Of a stretch of 64,000 nucleotides of DNA, positions 38,292 through 47,067 are shown piece by piece. Source of the stretch: Saprospiraceae bacterium (GTDB lineage Bacteria > Bacteroidota > Bacteroidia > Chitinophagales > Saprospiraceae); contig JADKBS010000009.1 in assembly GCA_016714985.1 (NCBI GenBank), positions 1 through 64,000 on the forward strand. Direction: 5' to 3'. The position numbers and the translations under genes are program-made. Under the pieces are notes generated by a model that saw only the letters and a list, made by a program, of their open reading frames with translations, searched no databases and had not been told where the DNA came from. Numbering within the stretch: the stretch's first letter is position 1; each line of letters opens with the position of its first letter.

Positions 38292-40369
38292 ATGACAGCA
38301 TTAAAGGTAGAAGGCATGGACTGCGCCTCTTGCGCCTCTAACATCACCAAGTTCTTGGAGCGCAAGGGCTTGCAGCAAGTCAACGTCAACTTCTCCAGTG
38401 GCGATGTGACCTTCGAGCAGCCCGTGGACCAAGTACCGCTTGAACTCGTCGTTGAGGGCATCAACAAGCTCGGCTACCACGTGGTGCAGGACAATAAAAT
38501 GCCGTTTTGGACGCTCGACCGCAAGCTCATTTTCTGCGCCATTTTCACACTGCCACTGCTCGGCTCGCACCTGCTCATGATGGCGGGCATCCATGTTCTG
38601 GGAAACGGCTGGGCGCAGTTCGCACTGGCGCTGCCCGTTTACATCGTCGGCTTTTTGCATTTTGGGAAAACCAGCCTTGGGGCGCTCCGCAATCGCTCCA
38701 CGCACATGGACATCCTTATCTTTATCGGCTCCACGGCGGCCTTTGTTTACAGTACCATCGGGTTTGCTGAAAAACGACCCCAACCTTTATTTCTTTGAAA
38801 CCAGTGCCACTATTATCACCCTTGTTTTACTGGGCAATTGGTTTGAAAAAAGGGCGGTCAAACAAACCACCTCGGCCATCGAAGACCTGACGAAGCTGCA
38901 AGTCGAGTTTGCGAAGAAGATAATGCCCAGCGGAACGGTCGTCACCATCGAGGCGAGCGAGGTACTGCCCGGCGATTGGCTGCAAGTGAACGAGGGCGAC
39001 AAAGTGCCCGTGGATGGCACGGTCTTGAAAGGCTCGGCGGACGTGGACGAGTCCATGCTCACCGGGGAGAGCCTGCCCGTGAGCCGCCTCCCCGACGACC
39101 GGGTGCTAGGCGGCAGCATCGTGAGCAGTGGCAGCCTGACCATCGCCGCCACGGCCACCACCCGTGACACCACCCTCAGCCAGATGATAGAACTGGTGAA
39201 ATCCGCCCAAATCAACAAACCGGACATCCAGCGATTGGCAGACCGCATCAGTGGCGTCTTCGTGCCTGTTGTGCTGGGCATCAGCATTTTGACCTTCTTC
39301 GTGGCGGTATTTTTCTTCGACATCACGCCGCATCAGGCCATGCTGAACGCCATCGCCGTCCTGGTCATCTCCTGCCCCTGTGCGATGGGATTGGCCACTC
39401 CAACCGCCGTGATGGTGGGCGTTGGGAGGCTGGCAAAGAACGGCATCCTCGTCAAAGGCGCACAGACCATCGAGGTCTTTGCGGGCATCAAAAACTTCGT
39501 CTTCGACAAAACAGGGACGTTGACCAACGGCGATTTCAAAATCAAGCGAATCAATTATTACGCTGATAATCAAGCGGAAATACGGGCGATGCTATTGAAA
39601 ATGGAGCGCCATTCCTCGCACCCCATCGCCCAATCGTTGATGAAGGAATTGGGCAATGAGCAGGGTTTGCCGAAGGTGACTATCTCCAAAATTCAAGAAC
39701 TGAAAGGGCAAGGGGTGACGGCATTTGATGGGGAAGGCAATGAGCTGCGGCTTGGGTTCCCGCCGCATTTGTAGCTCCAGATGAGGCGCCCGCCCTTTTT
39801 TTGCAAAAAGGGAGATTGCTTGCCACGTATGAAATCGAAGATGAAATAAAGCCCGATGCCGTAGCTAATGGACTTCCATTCGCAAAAGGCGCAAGACCCA
39901 TCCTACTCAGCGGTGACAGGGGTCCAAAGTATCGCAGGTGGCCATTGACCTCGGCATGGACGACTATTATGCGGAGCAACTCCCCGCCGACAAGCTCAAT
40001 ATCATCAAACAACTCAGCGCCGAAGCCCCCACTGCCATGATTGGCGACGGCATCAACGACGCCCCGGCACTGGCGCAGGCCACCATCGGCATCAGCCTCA
40101 GCAATGCCTCGCAAGTGGCCATGCAGAGCGCCCAAATCATCCTGCTGAACGGCCACCTCGACCGCTTGGCAAAGGCACTGGCCATCTCCACCGCCACGCT
40201 CCAGACCATCAAGCAAAACCTCTTCTGGGCCTTTGCCTACAATGTGGTGGCTATCCCCGTGGCTGCCATGGGCTTCCTGAACCCGACCTGGGGGGCGCTG
40301 TTCATGGCGTTCTCGGATGTGGTGGTGATTGGGAATTCGATTCGGTTGAAGGGGAGGAGGCTTTTTTAA
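38292..40369 (+). CDS. copA: Copper-type heavy-metal P1B ATPase, frameshifted
   Basis: One N-terminal metal-binding domain (GMDCASC, residues 8-14), membrane helices, the A-domain TGES loop (SMLTGESLPVS), the metal-path motif SCPCAMGLATPTA in the sixth helix (the CPC form typical of Cu(I) pumps), the phosphorylation site FDKTGTLTNG, the SHPIAQ motif and the hinge MIGDGINDAPALAQA. Frame breaks fall near 38767, 39755 and 39930, with more around 39870-39900. The broken segments read on in other frames (KNDPNLYFFETSATI, AFVAPDEAPALFLQKG, SKVSQVAIDLGM). It exports copper from the cytoplasm in its family. No copper regulator or chaperone gene is next to it. Confidence 0.9.
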
Positions 40370-40374
40370 TACAT

Positions 40375-41328
40375 TCACTGCACAATCAAATACTCCACCG
40401 CCTGCGGACTGAACCTCGCCGACTTCACCCAACTTGGCTGCCGCACGAGGGTGAGCGGCACGATGGGCGTGGGGTTTTCATTGTCAAGCACTGCCACCAC
40501 CCTGAAATCAGCAGGCGATAGATCATTGTAGCGGCTGATGCCGACCACGCATTCCAGTTCCACAGTGCCTGGTAAGAGTCGAACACTGTCCCGTTCGTTT
40601 AGCACCATGACGGGTATCATGAGCTTTTTCTCGGTGTATTGTTCAACGGGCATAAATACCTCGACTTTATCCACGGACATTTGCAGGAGTTCGGGGTTCG
40701 GGTTCAGGAGATCCAATACGATGGAAAAATCCTTTTCTGGGCATTCCATTTTGAGCGGGGCAGTTTTGATGGCGTCTATTAAGTTTAACAATTGCGGAGC
40801 ACCAAAGACCATGACCGAATCGGGCCGCAGCACGATATTGTCCCTAAAATAATAGCCGTTCTCAAAACTGATGGCCGTGTCAAGCTCGATTCTCAGTTTT
40901 TTTGATTGAAGGGAGTCAAGGCGGATGGCGAGGTTGTCCTGTCCCAGTTCGAGGAGCCTGAGTTGCAGTTCTTCTTCTATTTTCCTTGAAATATCGGAGC
41001 TGGTAATGACCTGACTGGAGGCTCCAGACAGGTTGAATGACAAACTGGGTTTTTGCCTTAATAGGCTCATTTTCAACAGTTTCCAACCTGAGCCAGCAAA
41101 TTTGAACGGCATGGAGGTCATGGGTTGCTCGGCGAAGACCGGCCCAGTTGGCAGTTGGTAGTTCAGCCCCAGCGCCCCACGGGACTCATAGTTGTTCGAC
41201 ATTTTCACGAAGAACCAAACCACAAATGAAAGTGCCATGCAAAGCAGCATCACCCGGCGTTCGTTCTTGAACGCCAAACCCATTTTCTTGAAAATACTGT
41301 CAATGATATCTTTATTTGCTTGTTCCAT
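40375..41328 (-). CDS. YbbR-like domain protein
   Basis: 317 residues: a single N-terminal membrane anchor (RRVMLLCMALSFVVWFFVKMSNNYES) and an extracytoplasmic part with YbbR-like beta units (for example FKFAGSGWKLLKMSL, VMVFGAPQLLNLIDAIKT, VEQYTEKKLMIPVMVLN). It converges with the copA gene, 5 bp apart. YbbR-like proteins in Firmicutes act in the c-di-AMP synthase operon; no such cyclase gene is adjacent here. Complete. Role unknown, cell-envelope location likely. Confidence 0.72.
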   Translation of the reverse strand: MEQANKDIIDSIFKKMGLAFKNERRVMLLCMALSFVVWFFVKMSNNYESRGALGLNYQLPTGPVFAEQPMTSMPFKFAGSGWKLLKMSLLRQKPSLSFNLSGASSQVITSSDISRKIEEELQLRLLELGQDNLAIRLDSLQSKKLRIELDTAISFENGYYFRDNIVLRPDSVMVFGAPQLLNLIDAIKTAPLKMECPEKDFSIVLDLLNPNPELLQMSVDKVEVFMPVEQYTEKKLMIPVMVLNERDSVRLLPGTVELECVVGISRYNDLSPADFRVVAVLDNENPTPIVPLTLVRQPSWVKSARFSPQAVEYLIVQ

Positions 41329-41355
41329 GCTGCGCTTTTAGGTGACATTTCCCAA

Positions 41356-41412
41356 TTTCTCTCACCCTCTCACCCTCTCACCCTCTCACCCTCTCGCTTC
41401 TCTCACCCTCTC
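41356..41412. repeat. CTCTCACC tandem repeat at the YbbR/arginase-family boundary
   Basis: Four tandem copies of CTCTCACC and variants, ending CTCTCGCTTCTCTCACC. The last copy overlaps the stop codon of the arginase-family gene (41403). The same words form the hairpin at 27876-28014. Confidence 0.85.
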
Positions 41413-42455
41413 CAACTCGCCCCCATCAAATTGCAGAGCTTGTACAACACCCTTGCCCCCACGTTGCCGTCCCACTCGTTGTCCATCCCGCCCACCTCGC
41501 ACAAGTCGAAACCGATGATGCGTCGGCCCGATTTCACGACGGATTTAAGGAGGTAAACAGCCTCGTTGAAGCTCAGGCCACCCGGTACGGGCGTACCCGT
41601 ATTGGGGCAAAGACCGGGTTCCAAGCCATCTATATCGAAACTGATATAGACCTGCTGCGGCAAATCGACTATGATGCGCTCACAGGTTTGCTGAAAGTTG
41701 CTGCCTTCAAAGGCAGTTTCCCTGATTTTTTGATCTGTCCAGACTTGCACCCGCCCTTGCGAGGCATGCACGATGTCCATTTCAGCTTCACAAAAATCAC
41801 GAATACCGACCTGCACCAAGCGTTCTATTTGTTTGATTTTCAAGGCATTGAAAAATATAGAAGCATGGGAGTAGGTGAAGCCCTCGTAAGCATCACGCAG
41901 GTCTTGGTGGGCATCAATCTGCAAGATACCAAAATTGCCGTGGTGCTCAGCCAAAGCCTCCAAATAGCCCAAGGGTACGCTGTGTTCGCCGCCAACGATA
42001 CCGACCCGCTTGCCTTTTTGGATCAGGGATTTCGTCTCTTGGTAAACCCATGTTTTCAAATCAAGGCAGGCGCTGTTGATTTCATCCAAAATGGCCTTCA
42101 TCTGTGGGTCTTGCGCCAGATTGCCGCCTTCCTCCAGAAAATCAATGTACTGCTCGGCAAGCGGGCGATGCTCCTTGCTACGGTTGAGCCAAAATAGGTC
42201 GAGGTGCCGCATATAGATGCCCATTTTCCAGGCATCCGGCACATCGGGGTCATATAGATCAAGTTGGGCAGAGGCTTCGAGCATGTTCTGCCCAGCGGTG
42301 GCCGTGCCGTCGGCATAAGAGACGGTCACATCCCAGGGCACGGGCAAGAGCACGGTGTCGGCGTCGTTTTCATCGAAAGGCAGGCCAATAAAGTGGCCGT
42401 TTCTGAGGCCGACGCCAGAGGGGTCGAAAGCGGAGATTTTTTCTTGTTTGGTCAT
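41403..42455 (-). CDS. Arginase/agmatinase-family ureohydrolase
   Basis: 350 residues, intact. A binuclear manganese hydrolase of the ureohydrolase fold with the metal motifs VGGEHSVPLG (His), IDAHQDLRDAYEGFTYSHAS (Asp/His/Asp) and ISFDIDGLEPGLCPNTGTPVPGGLSF (Asp/Asp). Family members release urea or formamide from arginine, agmatine, guanidinobutyrate or formimidoylglutamate. The Bacteroidota subgroup with the long insertion (residues about 70-130) is not assigned to one substrate by sequence. It starts at MTKQEKISAFDPSG. Next to the YbbR gene with a repeat between; no clear operon partner. Confidence 0.85.
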   Translation of the reverse strand: MTKQEKISAFDPSGVGLRNGHFIGLPFDENDADTVLLPVPWDVTVSYADGTATAGQNMLEASAQLDLYDPDVPDAWKMGIYMRHLDLFWLNRSKEHRPLAEQYIDFLEEGGNLAQDPQMKAILDEINSACLDLKTWVYQETKSLIQKGKRVGIVGGEHSVPLGYLEALAEHHGNFGILQIDAHQDLRDAYEGFTYSHASIFFNALKIKQIERLVQVGIRDFCEAEMDIVHASQGRVQVWTDQKIRETAFEGSNFQQTCERIIVDLPQQVYISFDIDGLEPGLCPNTGTPVPGGLSFNEAVYLLKSVVKSGRRIIGFDLCEVGGMDNEWDGNVGARVLYKLCNLMGASWRG

Positions 42456-42822
42456 AAGCTTGATACTGGATGTTGGATACTGGATGTTGGATGCTGGATG
42501 CTGTTTTCCCTGCTCTTAACAAATTGATGTACAGACAATGGTTCATGAGGTTTACTGGCGTGAATCTTCACGAACCATTGACAGATGATTAGCACTTAAA
42601 CTTGAATGCATCGCCGTCCGAATCGGCAGGCCATCAATCAACTCGCCCTCTTGGCCAATCCACCAAGCGAGGCGAGGCACGGTGATATCGAGGTTTAGTT
42701 TCCTGCTTTTGGCAGTTTAGCGGGGCGAAAATAGGAAAATATATGCTCGTCGAAAGTTGTAAAGCAGTCCCGAATTTCGGTGAAACCCGTAACTTGCAGC
42801 CCTCAAACCAATCCATAGCGCC
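42456..42822. other. Divergent intergenic gap with word repeats and a hairpin
   Basis: Between the arginase-family gene (minus) and the Uma2 gene (plus), so promoters for both should lie here. It contains GATACTGGATGTTG repeated with variants (42462-42503) and a hairpin CAATGGTTC..GAACCATTG with 14-bp arms (42536-42549 and 42567-42580). On the minus strand around 42600-42720 a short open stretch reads DITVPRLAWWIGQEG and more, but has no start or family match. Confidence 0.6.
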
Positions 42823-43388
42823 ATGCTTGTAGTAGAGAAGAAAATATCGGTAAGTGAATTCCGGGAAATGGAATTCGAGGGTGAAGACGCCTACTATGAA
42901 CTTATCAACGGTGAAATCGTGAAAAAATCTGCACCAACTCCATTGCATCAAGAAATATCTTTCTTGCTTTCGCTTCATTTGCTAATTACATTTTGGCAAA
43001 CAGGTTGGGCAAAATGTTCACTGCCCCGGTGGACGTTTACCTCCACGAATTCAGCCATGTGCTGCCTGACCTTATTTTCATCTCAACGGAAAACCTAGCC
43101 ATCATTGACTACAAAGATGGCATCATTGGCGTCCCAGATTTGGTGGTAGAAATCATTTCCCCAAGCTCCATATACAAGGACAGGGTAATGAAAAACAACG
43201 ATTACCAGGCAGCTGGCGTTCCCGAATATTGGTTGGTGGATTCCAAGAACCAAGCAGTTGAGGTTTATGAAAATATCAACAAGGCATTCCACCTGTTTTC
43301 TTTTGCCGCTGAAACTGGAAAAATCCAATCCAAGCTATTGCAGGGCTTTGAACTCGACATCACCACCATTTTCCCGCCCGAACAATGA
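42823..43388 (+). CDS. Uma2-family endonuclease-like protein (DUF820), frameshifted
   Basis: Restriction-endonuclease-fold protein of the Uma2/DUF820 group. Start MLVVEKKISVSEFREMEFEGEDAYYELINGEIVKKSAPTPLHQEIS, then a break near 42990; the other frame runs MFTAPVDVYLHEFSHVLPDLIFIS, then PDLVVEIISPSS (catalytic Asp/Glu of the PD-(D/E)xK fold) and NDYQAAGVPEYWLVDSKNQAVEVY. About 188 residues, normal for the group, which is abundant in cyanobacteria and Bacteroidota and has no proven role. Its stop overlaps the LOG-family start by 4 bp, so the two are co-translated. Confidence 0.85.
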
Positions 43389-43951
43389 AATCCATCGCCG
43401 TCTTCTGCGGGGCCAACAAGGGTTTTGACCCTGCCTACGCCGCCGCTGCCCGTGAAATCGGACAGGCCTTTGCGCAGCAAAACATCCTTACCGTCTATGG
43501 CGCTGGCAACGTGGGCCTCATGGGCATATTGGCTGATGCCGCTTTGGAAAACGGTGGCAAAGTGCTGGGCGTCATCCCCGGTTTTTTACAGAAAAAGGAA
43601 GTCTGCCATATGGGTCTGACGGAACTGGTGGTCACGAAGACCATGCACGAGCGCAAGCAGGTCATGGCCGAGCGGTCGGATGGGTTCATCATCCTGCCGG
43701 GCGGCTTTGGCACCCTCGACGAGTTTTTTGAGATTCTTACCTGGCGGCAATTACACCTTCACAACAAACCAATCGGTATTTTTGACGTAGGAGGCTTTTA
43801 CCAACATTTGCTCGCACATGTCAAACAGATGTGGAATCGTGGTTTTATCCGGGAAGCATACCTTTCCTTGTTCATGGTGGCAGATAATCTACCTGATTTG
43901 TTGTTAAAAATGGGCGAACCCGTCAACATTGTGGAGGGAAAATGGTTATGA
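43385..43951 (+). CDS. LOG-family protein (TIGR00730), putative nucleotide phosphoribohydrolase
   Basis: 188 residues. A Rossmann-like fold with the hallmark PGGFGTLDEFFE (active site) and the preceding MHERKQVMAERSDGFIILP. The start is VFCGANKGFDPAYAAAAREIG, with GAGNVGLMGILADAAL. LOG proteins release the base from cytokinin riboside monophosphate in plants and some bacteria. Many bacterial members act on AMP or related nucleotides, so the substrate here is open. Overlaps the Uma2 gene. Confidence 0.87.
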   Translation: MKSIAVFCGANKGFDPAYAAAAREIGQAFAQQNILTVYGAGNVGLMGILADAALENGGKVLGVIPGFLQKKEVCHMGLTELVVTKTMHERKQVMAERSDGFIILPGGFGTLDEFFEILTWRQLHLHNKPIGIFDVGGFYQHLLAHVKQMWNRGFIREAYLSLFMVADNLPDLLLKMGEPVNIVEGKWL

Positions 43952-43998
43952 AAGCCGGAAATCTAGCTACAAAACGTGTTTTCCCAACTTTTTTGCCC

Positions 43999-44033
43999 TT
44001 TTGCGGATAATTATTTGGAAAGCCTTATCTTTG
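43999..44033 (+). promoter_or_regulatory. Promoter of adenosylhomocysteinase gene
   Basis: TATCTTTG (44026-44033) fits the Bacteroidota -7 box TAnnTTTG. A TTTTG (43999-44003) sits 22 bp upstream, near the usual place of the -33 TTTG box. Transcription would start about 70 nt before the ATG at 44110. Confidence 0.5.
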
Positions 44034-44109
44034 CAACTCAAATTCAAAATCTTCACAACCCCATCCCTTCCGCTGCATCAATCTTGTTTCATCATAAAAT
44101 TTCTTATAA

Positions 44110-45423
44110 ATGACAACCGTAGAGACATCCCTAAAGTACAAGGTAAAAGACATTGCCCTTGCTGAGTGGGGCCGCAAGGAAATCGAATTGGCCGAAGCCG
44201 AAATGCCGGGCCTCATGGCATTGCGTGAGCAGTACGGCAAGTCCAAGCCACTGACTGGCGCCCGCATCGCTGGTTGCCTCCACATGACCATCCAAACCGC
44301 TGTTCTCATCGAAACGCTGAAGGAACTTGGTGCCGAAGTGACTTGGTCTTCTTGCAATATCTTCTCCACCCAAGACCACGCCGCCGCCGCCATTGCTGCT
44401 GCCGGCATCCCGGTTTTTGCTTGGAAAGGCCAGAACGAAGAAGAGTTCGACTGGTGCATCGAGCAGACGCTGTTTGCCTTTGAGGACAACCAGCCATTGA
44501 ACATGATTCTTGACGACGGTGGCGACCTCACCAATATGGTGCTCGACCGCTTTCCCGAATTGGTGCCCAATGTAAAAGGCATCAGCGAGGAGACGACCAC
44601 AGGCGTACACCGCCTGTACGAGCGGGTAAAGAACGGCACACTACCGATGCCTGCCATCAACGTGAACGATAGCGTCACGAAATCGAAATTCGACAACAAA
44701 TACGGCTGCAAGGAGAGCCTCGTGGATTCCATCCGCCGTGCGACCGATACCATGATGGCTGGCAAAGTAGCCGTCGTGGCTGGTTATGGCGACGTAGGAA
44801 AAGGCTCTGCTGCCTCCCTCCGTGGCGCTGGCGCTCGGGTAATTGTCACTGAAATTGACCCGATTTGCGCATTACAAGCGGCCATGGACGGCTTCGCTGT
44901 GCTGAAAATGGAAAACGCCATCCCGCAGGCAAACATCGTGGTAACAGCCACGGGCAACTGTGACATCATCACGGGCGAACATTTTAAGATGATGAAGGAC
45001 AAGACCATCCTTTGCAATATCGGCCACTTCGACAACGAAATTGACGTCGCTTGGTTGAAGTCGAACTACGGCAGCACCCATGTGAACATCAAGCCGCAGG
45101 TGGACAAATACACCGTTGACGGCAATGACATTCTCCTATTGGCTGAGGGCCGCCTGGTAAACCTTGGTTGCGCTACGGGCCACCCATCCTTTGTGATGTC
45201 CAACTCGTTCACCAACCAGACGCTGGCGCAAATCGAGCTTTGGACGAATACCGACCAGTACGAGAACCAAGTCTATACCCTGCCCAAGCACCTCGACGAG
45301 CAGGTGGCCCGCCTCCACCTCGCCAAAATCGGTGTGGAACTGGAAGAACTGAACCAGAAGCAGGCTGATTATATCGGCGTTGCGAAGTCTGGGCCGTTCA
45401 AGCCGGAGTATTACAGGTATTGA
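44110..45423 (+). CDS. ahcY: Adenosylhomocysteinase
   Basis: 437 residues, intact. It hydrolyses S-adenosylhomocysteine to adenosine and homocysteine with bound NAD. Family segments run throughout: IALAEWGRKEIELAEAEMPG, ARIAGCLHMTIQTAVLIETL (substrate site), TWSSCNIFSTQDHAAAA, FAWKGQNEEEF, the NAD-binding VVAGYGDVGKGSAAS, NIGHFDNEID and the C-terminal PEYYRY, with the conserved Lys-Tyr-like tail needed for NAD binding. The full-length frame in the middle of this error-prone contig suggests error density varies. Promoter and terminator flank it, so it is probably a single-gene unit. Confidence 0.97.
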   Translation: MTTVETSLKYKVKDIALAEWGRKEIELAEAEMPGLMALREQYGKSKPLTGARIAGCLHMTIQTAVLIETLKELGAEVTWSSCNIFSTQDHAAAAIAAAGIPVFAWKGQNEEEFDWCIEQTLFAFEDNQPLNMILDDGGDLTNMVLDRFPELVPNVKGISEETTTGVHRLYERVKNGTLPMPAINVNDSVTKSKFDNKYGCKESLVDSIRRATDTMMAGKVAVVAGYGDVGKGSAASLRGAGARVIVTEIDPICALQAAMDGFAVLKMENAIPQANIVVTATGNCDIITGEHFKMMKDKTILCNIGHFDNEIDVAWLKSNYGSTHVNIKPQVDKYTVDGNDILLLAEGRLVNLGCATGHPSFVMSNSFTNQTLAQIELWTNTDQYENQVYTLPKHLDEQVARLHLAKIGVELEELNQKQADYIGVAKSGPFKPEYYRY

Positions 45424-45517
45424 AGTTGGCAGTTTGACAGGGGGCAGTGGGCAGTCAAGGGCTGCAAGTTTGCTCTGGTCGAGCATTAATTGACAAATGA
45501 CAATTAGACATAAAGAT

Positions 45518-45550
45518 AGCCCGGAGGAGTTCGCTTCTTCGGGCTTTTTT
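45518..45550 (+). terminator. Rho-independent terminator after ahcY
   Basis: A 12-bp stem AGCCCGGAGGAG / CTTCTTCGGGCT (two G-T pairs) with a TTCG tetraloop, followed by TTTTT. It lies 94 bp after the ahcY stop and just before the mutase promoter. Confidence 0.85.
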
Positions 45551-45555
45551 GTTGT

Positions 45556-45563
45556 TACTTTTG
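45556..45563 (+). promoter_or_regulatory. Possible -7 box for the mutase gene
   Basis: TACTTTTG matches TAnnTTTG and lies 18 bp before the ATG at 45582. The -33 position falls inside the ahcY terminator stem and has no match. Confidence 0.4.
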
Positions 45564-45581
45564 CCTCAATAACTTTTCAAC

Positions 45582-46667
45582 ATGCAAGAATTATTCGAGG
45601 AGTTTTCCTCCATTTCCAAAGCAGATTGGGTGGAAAAAATCAAGAAAGACCTGAAAGGCAAACCTCCCGCCGACTTCGATTGGCAGGTAGCCGATGGGCA
45701 GGTGGTGACTGCCTTCCCGCATTTGGACGACATGGGCGGGGCACTCCCCCACCCCATTTCCCAAGGAAGAAACGACTGGCAAATCTGCGAGGGATTCCAA
45801 GTGGAGAACGAGGGAAAGGCCAACAAAATGGCGCTCAAGGCACTGGAAGGCGGAACTGATGCACTGCGCTTCGTTTGCTCAAAAATCCCTGATTTTGCAG
45901 CACTTTTCGAGGATGTTGACCTCGGCATCATCTCTGTTCACTTCAAGGCGAAGAAACTGGAAGCGCCCTTGGATTTGCTCCGCAATTTTGCAGAATTCGC
46001 TGGCGAAAATGGCGGGAAAATTAGCGGCAGTTTCTGTTGGCAGGGCACGTCGTCGGCTGTTGAACTGCTCCATTTCGCCAAGGAAAACCTGCCTAATTTC
46101 AAAGTGCTGCCCGTTCATGGTTCCGCATTTTACGAAGGCGATGAAAAAACGGCGGACGAGCTTCGAAAAATGGCCACTGCCGCCAGCGAGTGGTTTGCGA
46201 ACCTGACAAACGAAGGCGTGGATGCCGAGCGCATTGCTAAGCACGTGTTCTTCACCTGTTTTATTGGAAAAAACTACTTCCTACAGATCGCCAAACTGCG
46301 GGCGCTCCGCAAGTTTTGGTTCGAATTGCAGCGCAAATGGGGCGTCGGAAACCCACAGCCTGCTTTCATTTTCGCCCAGTTCCCACTCTCCGAACAATCG
46401 TCCGATGCCAATACCAACCTCATCCAAGCCACCACCCAAGCCATGTCCGCTGTCATTGGTGGCGTGGATGTGTTGACGGTGTTGCCTTCCGACAAAACGA
46501 GCGACGAAGCCAAGCCCACTGATTTCAGCCGCCGCATGGCACGCAACTTGCAGCATATTTTAAAGCTGGAAAGCCATTTCGATTGGGTGGCCGACCCGGC
46601 GGCAGGGAGTTATTTTACCGAGGAATTAACTACGCAACTCTTGGTTGGCATGAGGGAACGCTTTTAG
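45582..46667 (+). CDS. mutA: Methylmalonyl-CoA mutase small (beta) subunit, short form
   Basis: The TIM-barrel part of the mutase small subunit: LFEEFSSISKADWVEKIKKDLKGK, WQICEGFQVENE (N-terminal substrate part), LDLLRNFAEFAGENGGKISGSF, ERIAKHVFFTCFIGKNYFLQIAKLRALRKFWFE and the late motif DPAAGSYFTEELT. In this family the small subunit does not bind B12 but is needed for the heterodimer that interconverts methylmalonyl-CoA and succinyl-CoA. 361 residues, shorter than usual: the reading ends just after AGSY, without the usual C-terminal extension. No large subunit gene follows; the next 400 bp are non-coding. A frame loss at the 3' end is possible. Confidence 0.83.
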   Translation: MQELFEEFSSISKADWVEKIKKDLKGKPPADFDWQVADGQVVTAFPHLDDMGGALPHPISQGRNDWQICEGFQVENEGKANKMALKALEGGTDALRFVCSKIPDFAALFEDVDLGIISVHFKAKKLEAPLDLLRNFAEFAGENGGKISGSFCWQGTSSAVELLHFAKENLPNFKVLPVHGSAFYEGDEKTADELRKMATAASEWFANLTNEGVDAERIAKHVFFTCFIGKNYFLQIAKLRALRKFWFELQRKWGVGNPQPAFIFAQFPLSEQSSDANTNLIQATTQAMSAVIGGVDVLTVLPSDKTSDEAKPTDFSRRMARNLQHILKLESHFDWVADPAAGSYFTEELTTQLLVGMRERF

Positions 46668-47067
46668 GTTCCTGATAAATGAAAAAAGTGTGAATTCTTA
46701 GTGAGGTTGAATAAATAAGTCAGACCGATTGAATTTGCAAATGCTTGTCAATCAATGCCTTGCAAAGGCATCATTCATCATGCATCATTTACTTAGCATG
46801 AGATATTATTAGGGGAAAAATGAAATTTTCCTCCCGCTTCCAATACGTTTAGGTGGATAAAAAAAAATAACGCTGAACAAGGCCGACGTTAGCTGAACTA
46901 CTTATTAGGTAGTTATGAAGGTTTCTTGATTATCAAAAGCGTACAGCGCCTTTTCCGTATTACCGTTTTTCGATGCCCAATTTTGCTCAAGAAACTTTCA
47001 TACTACCAGACCATGACATCACTTTTGGTACATGAGCTAACTAAACTACCCACGTCATTACAAAATC
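46668..47067. other. Convergent gap after mutase gene, no gene seen
   Basis: 400 bp between the plus-strand mutase gene and the minus-strand T9SS gene. It is AT-rich and includes an ATCATTCATC word (46768-46790) and ACTACTTATTAGGTAGT (46898-46914), an imperfect inverted pair that weakly resembles the ends of the hairpin element. In several frames only short accidental readings occur. The large mutase subunit is not here. Confidence 0.6.

Noticed and set aside
42600..42978. Minus-strand open stretches including DITVPRLAWWIGQEG
   Set aside because: No start codon with upstream signals, no family match, and part overlaps the Uma2 gene on the other strand. I leave it as a note in the gap entry.
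46898..46914. Third copy of the MITE-like element
   Set aside because: Only ACTACTTATTAGGTAGT resembles the ends; the internal hairpins are missing, so the likeness may be chance.
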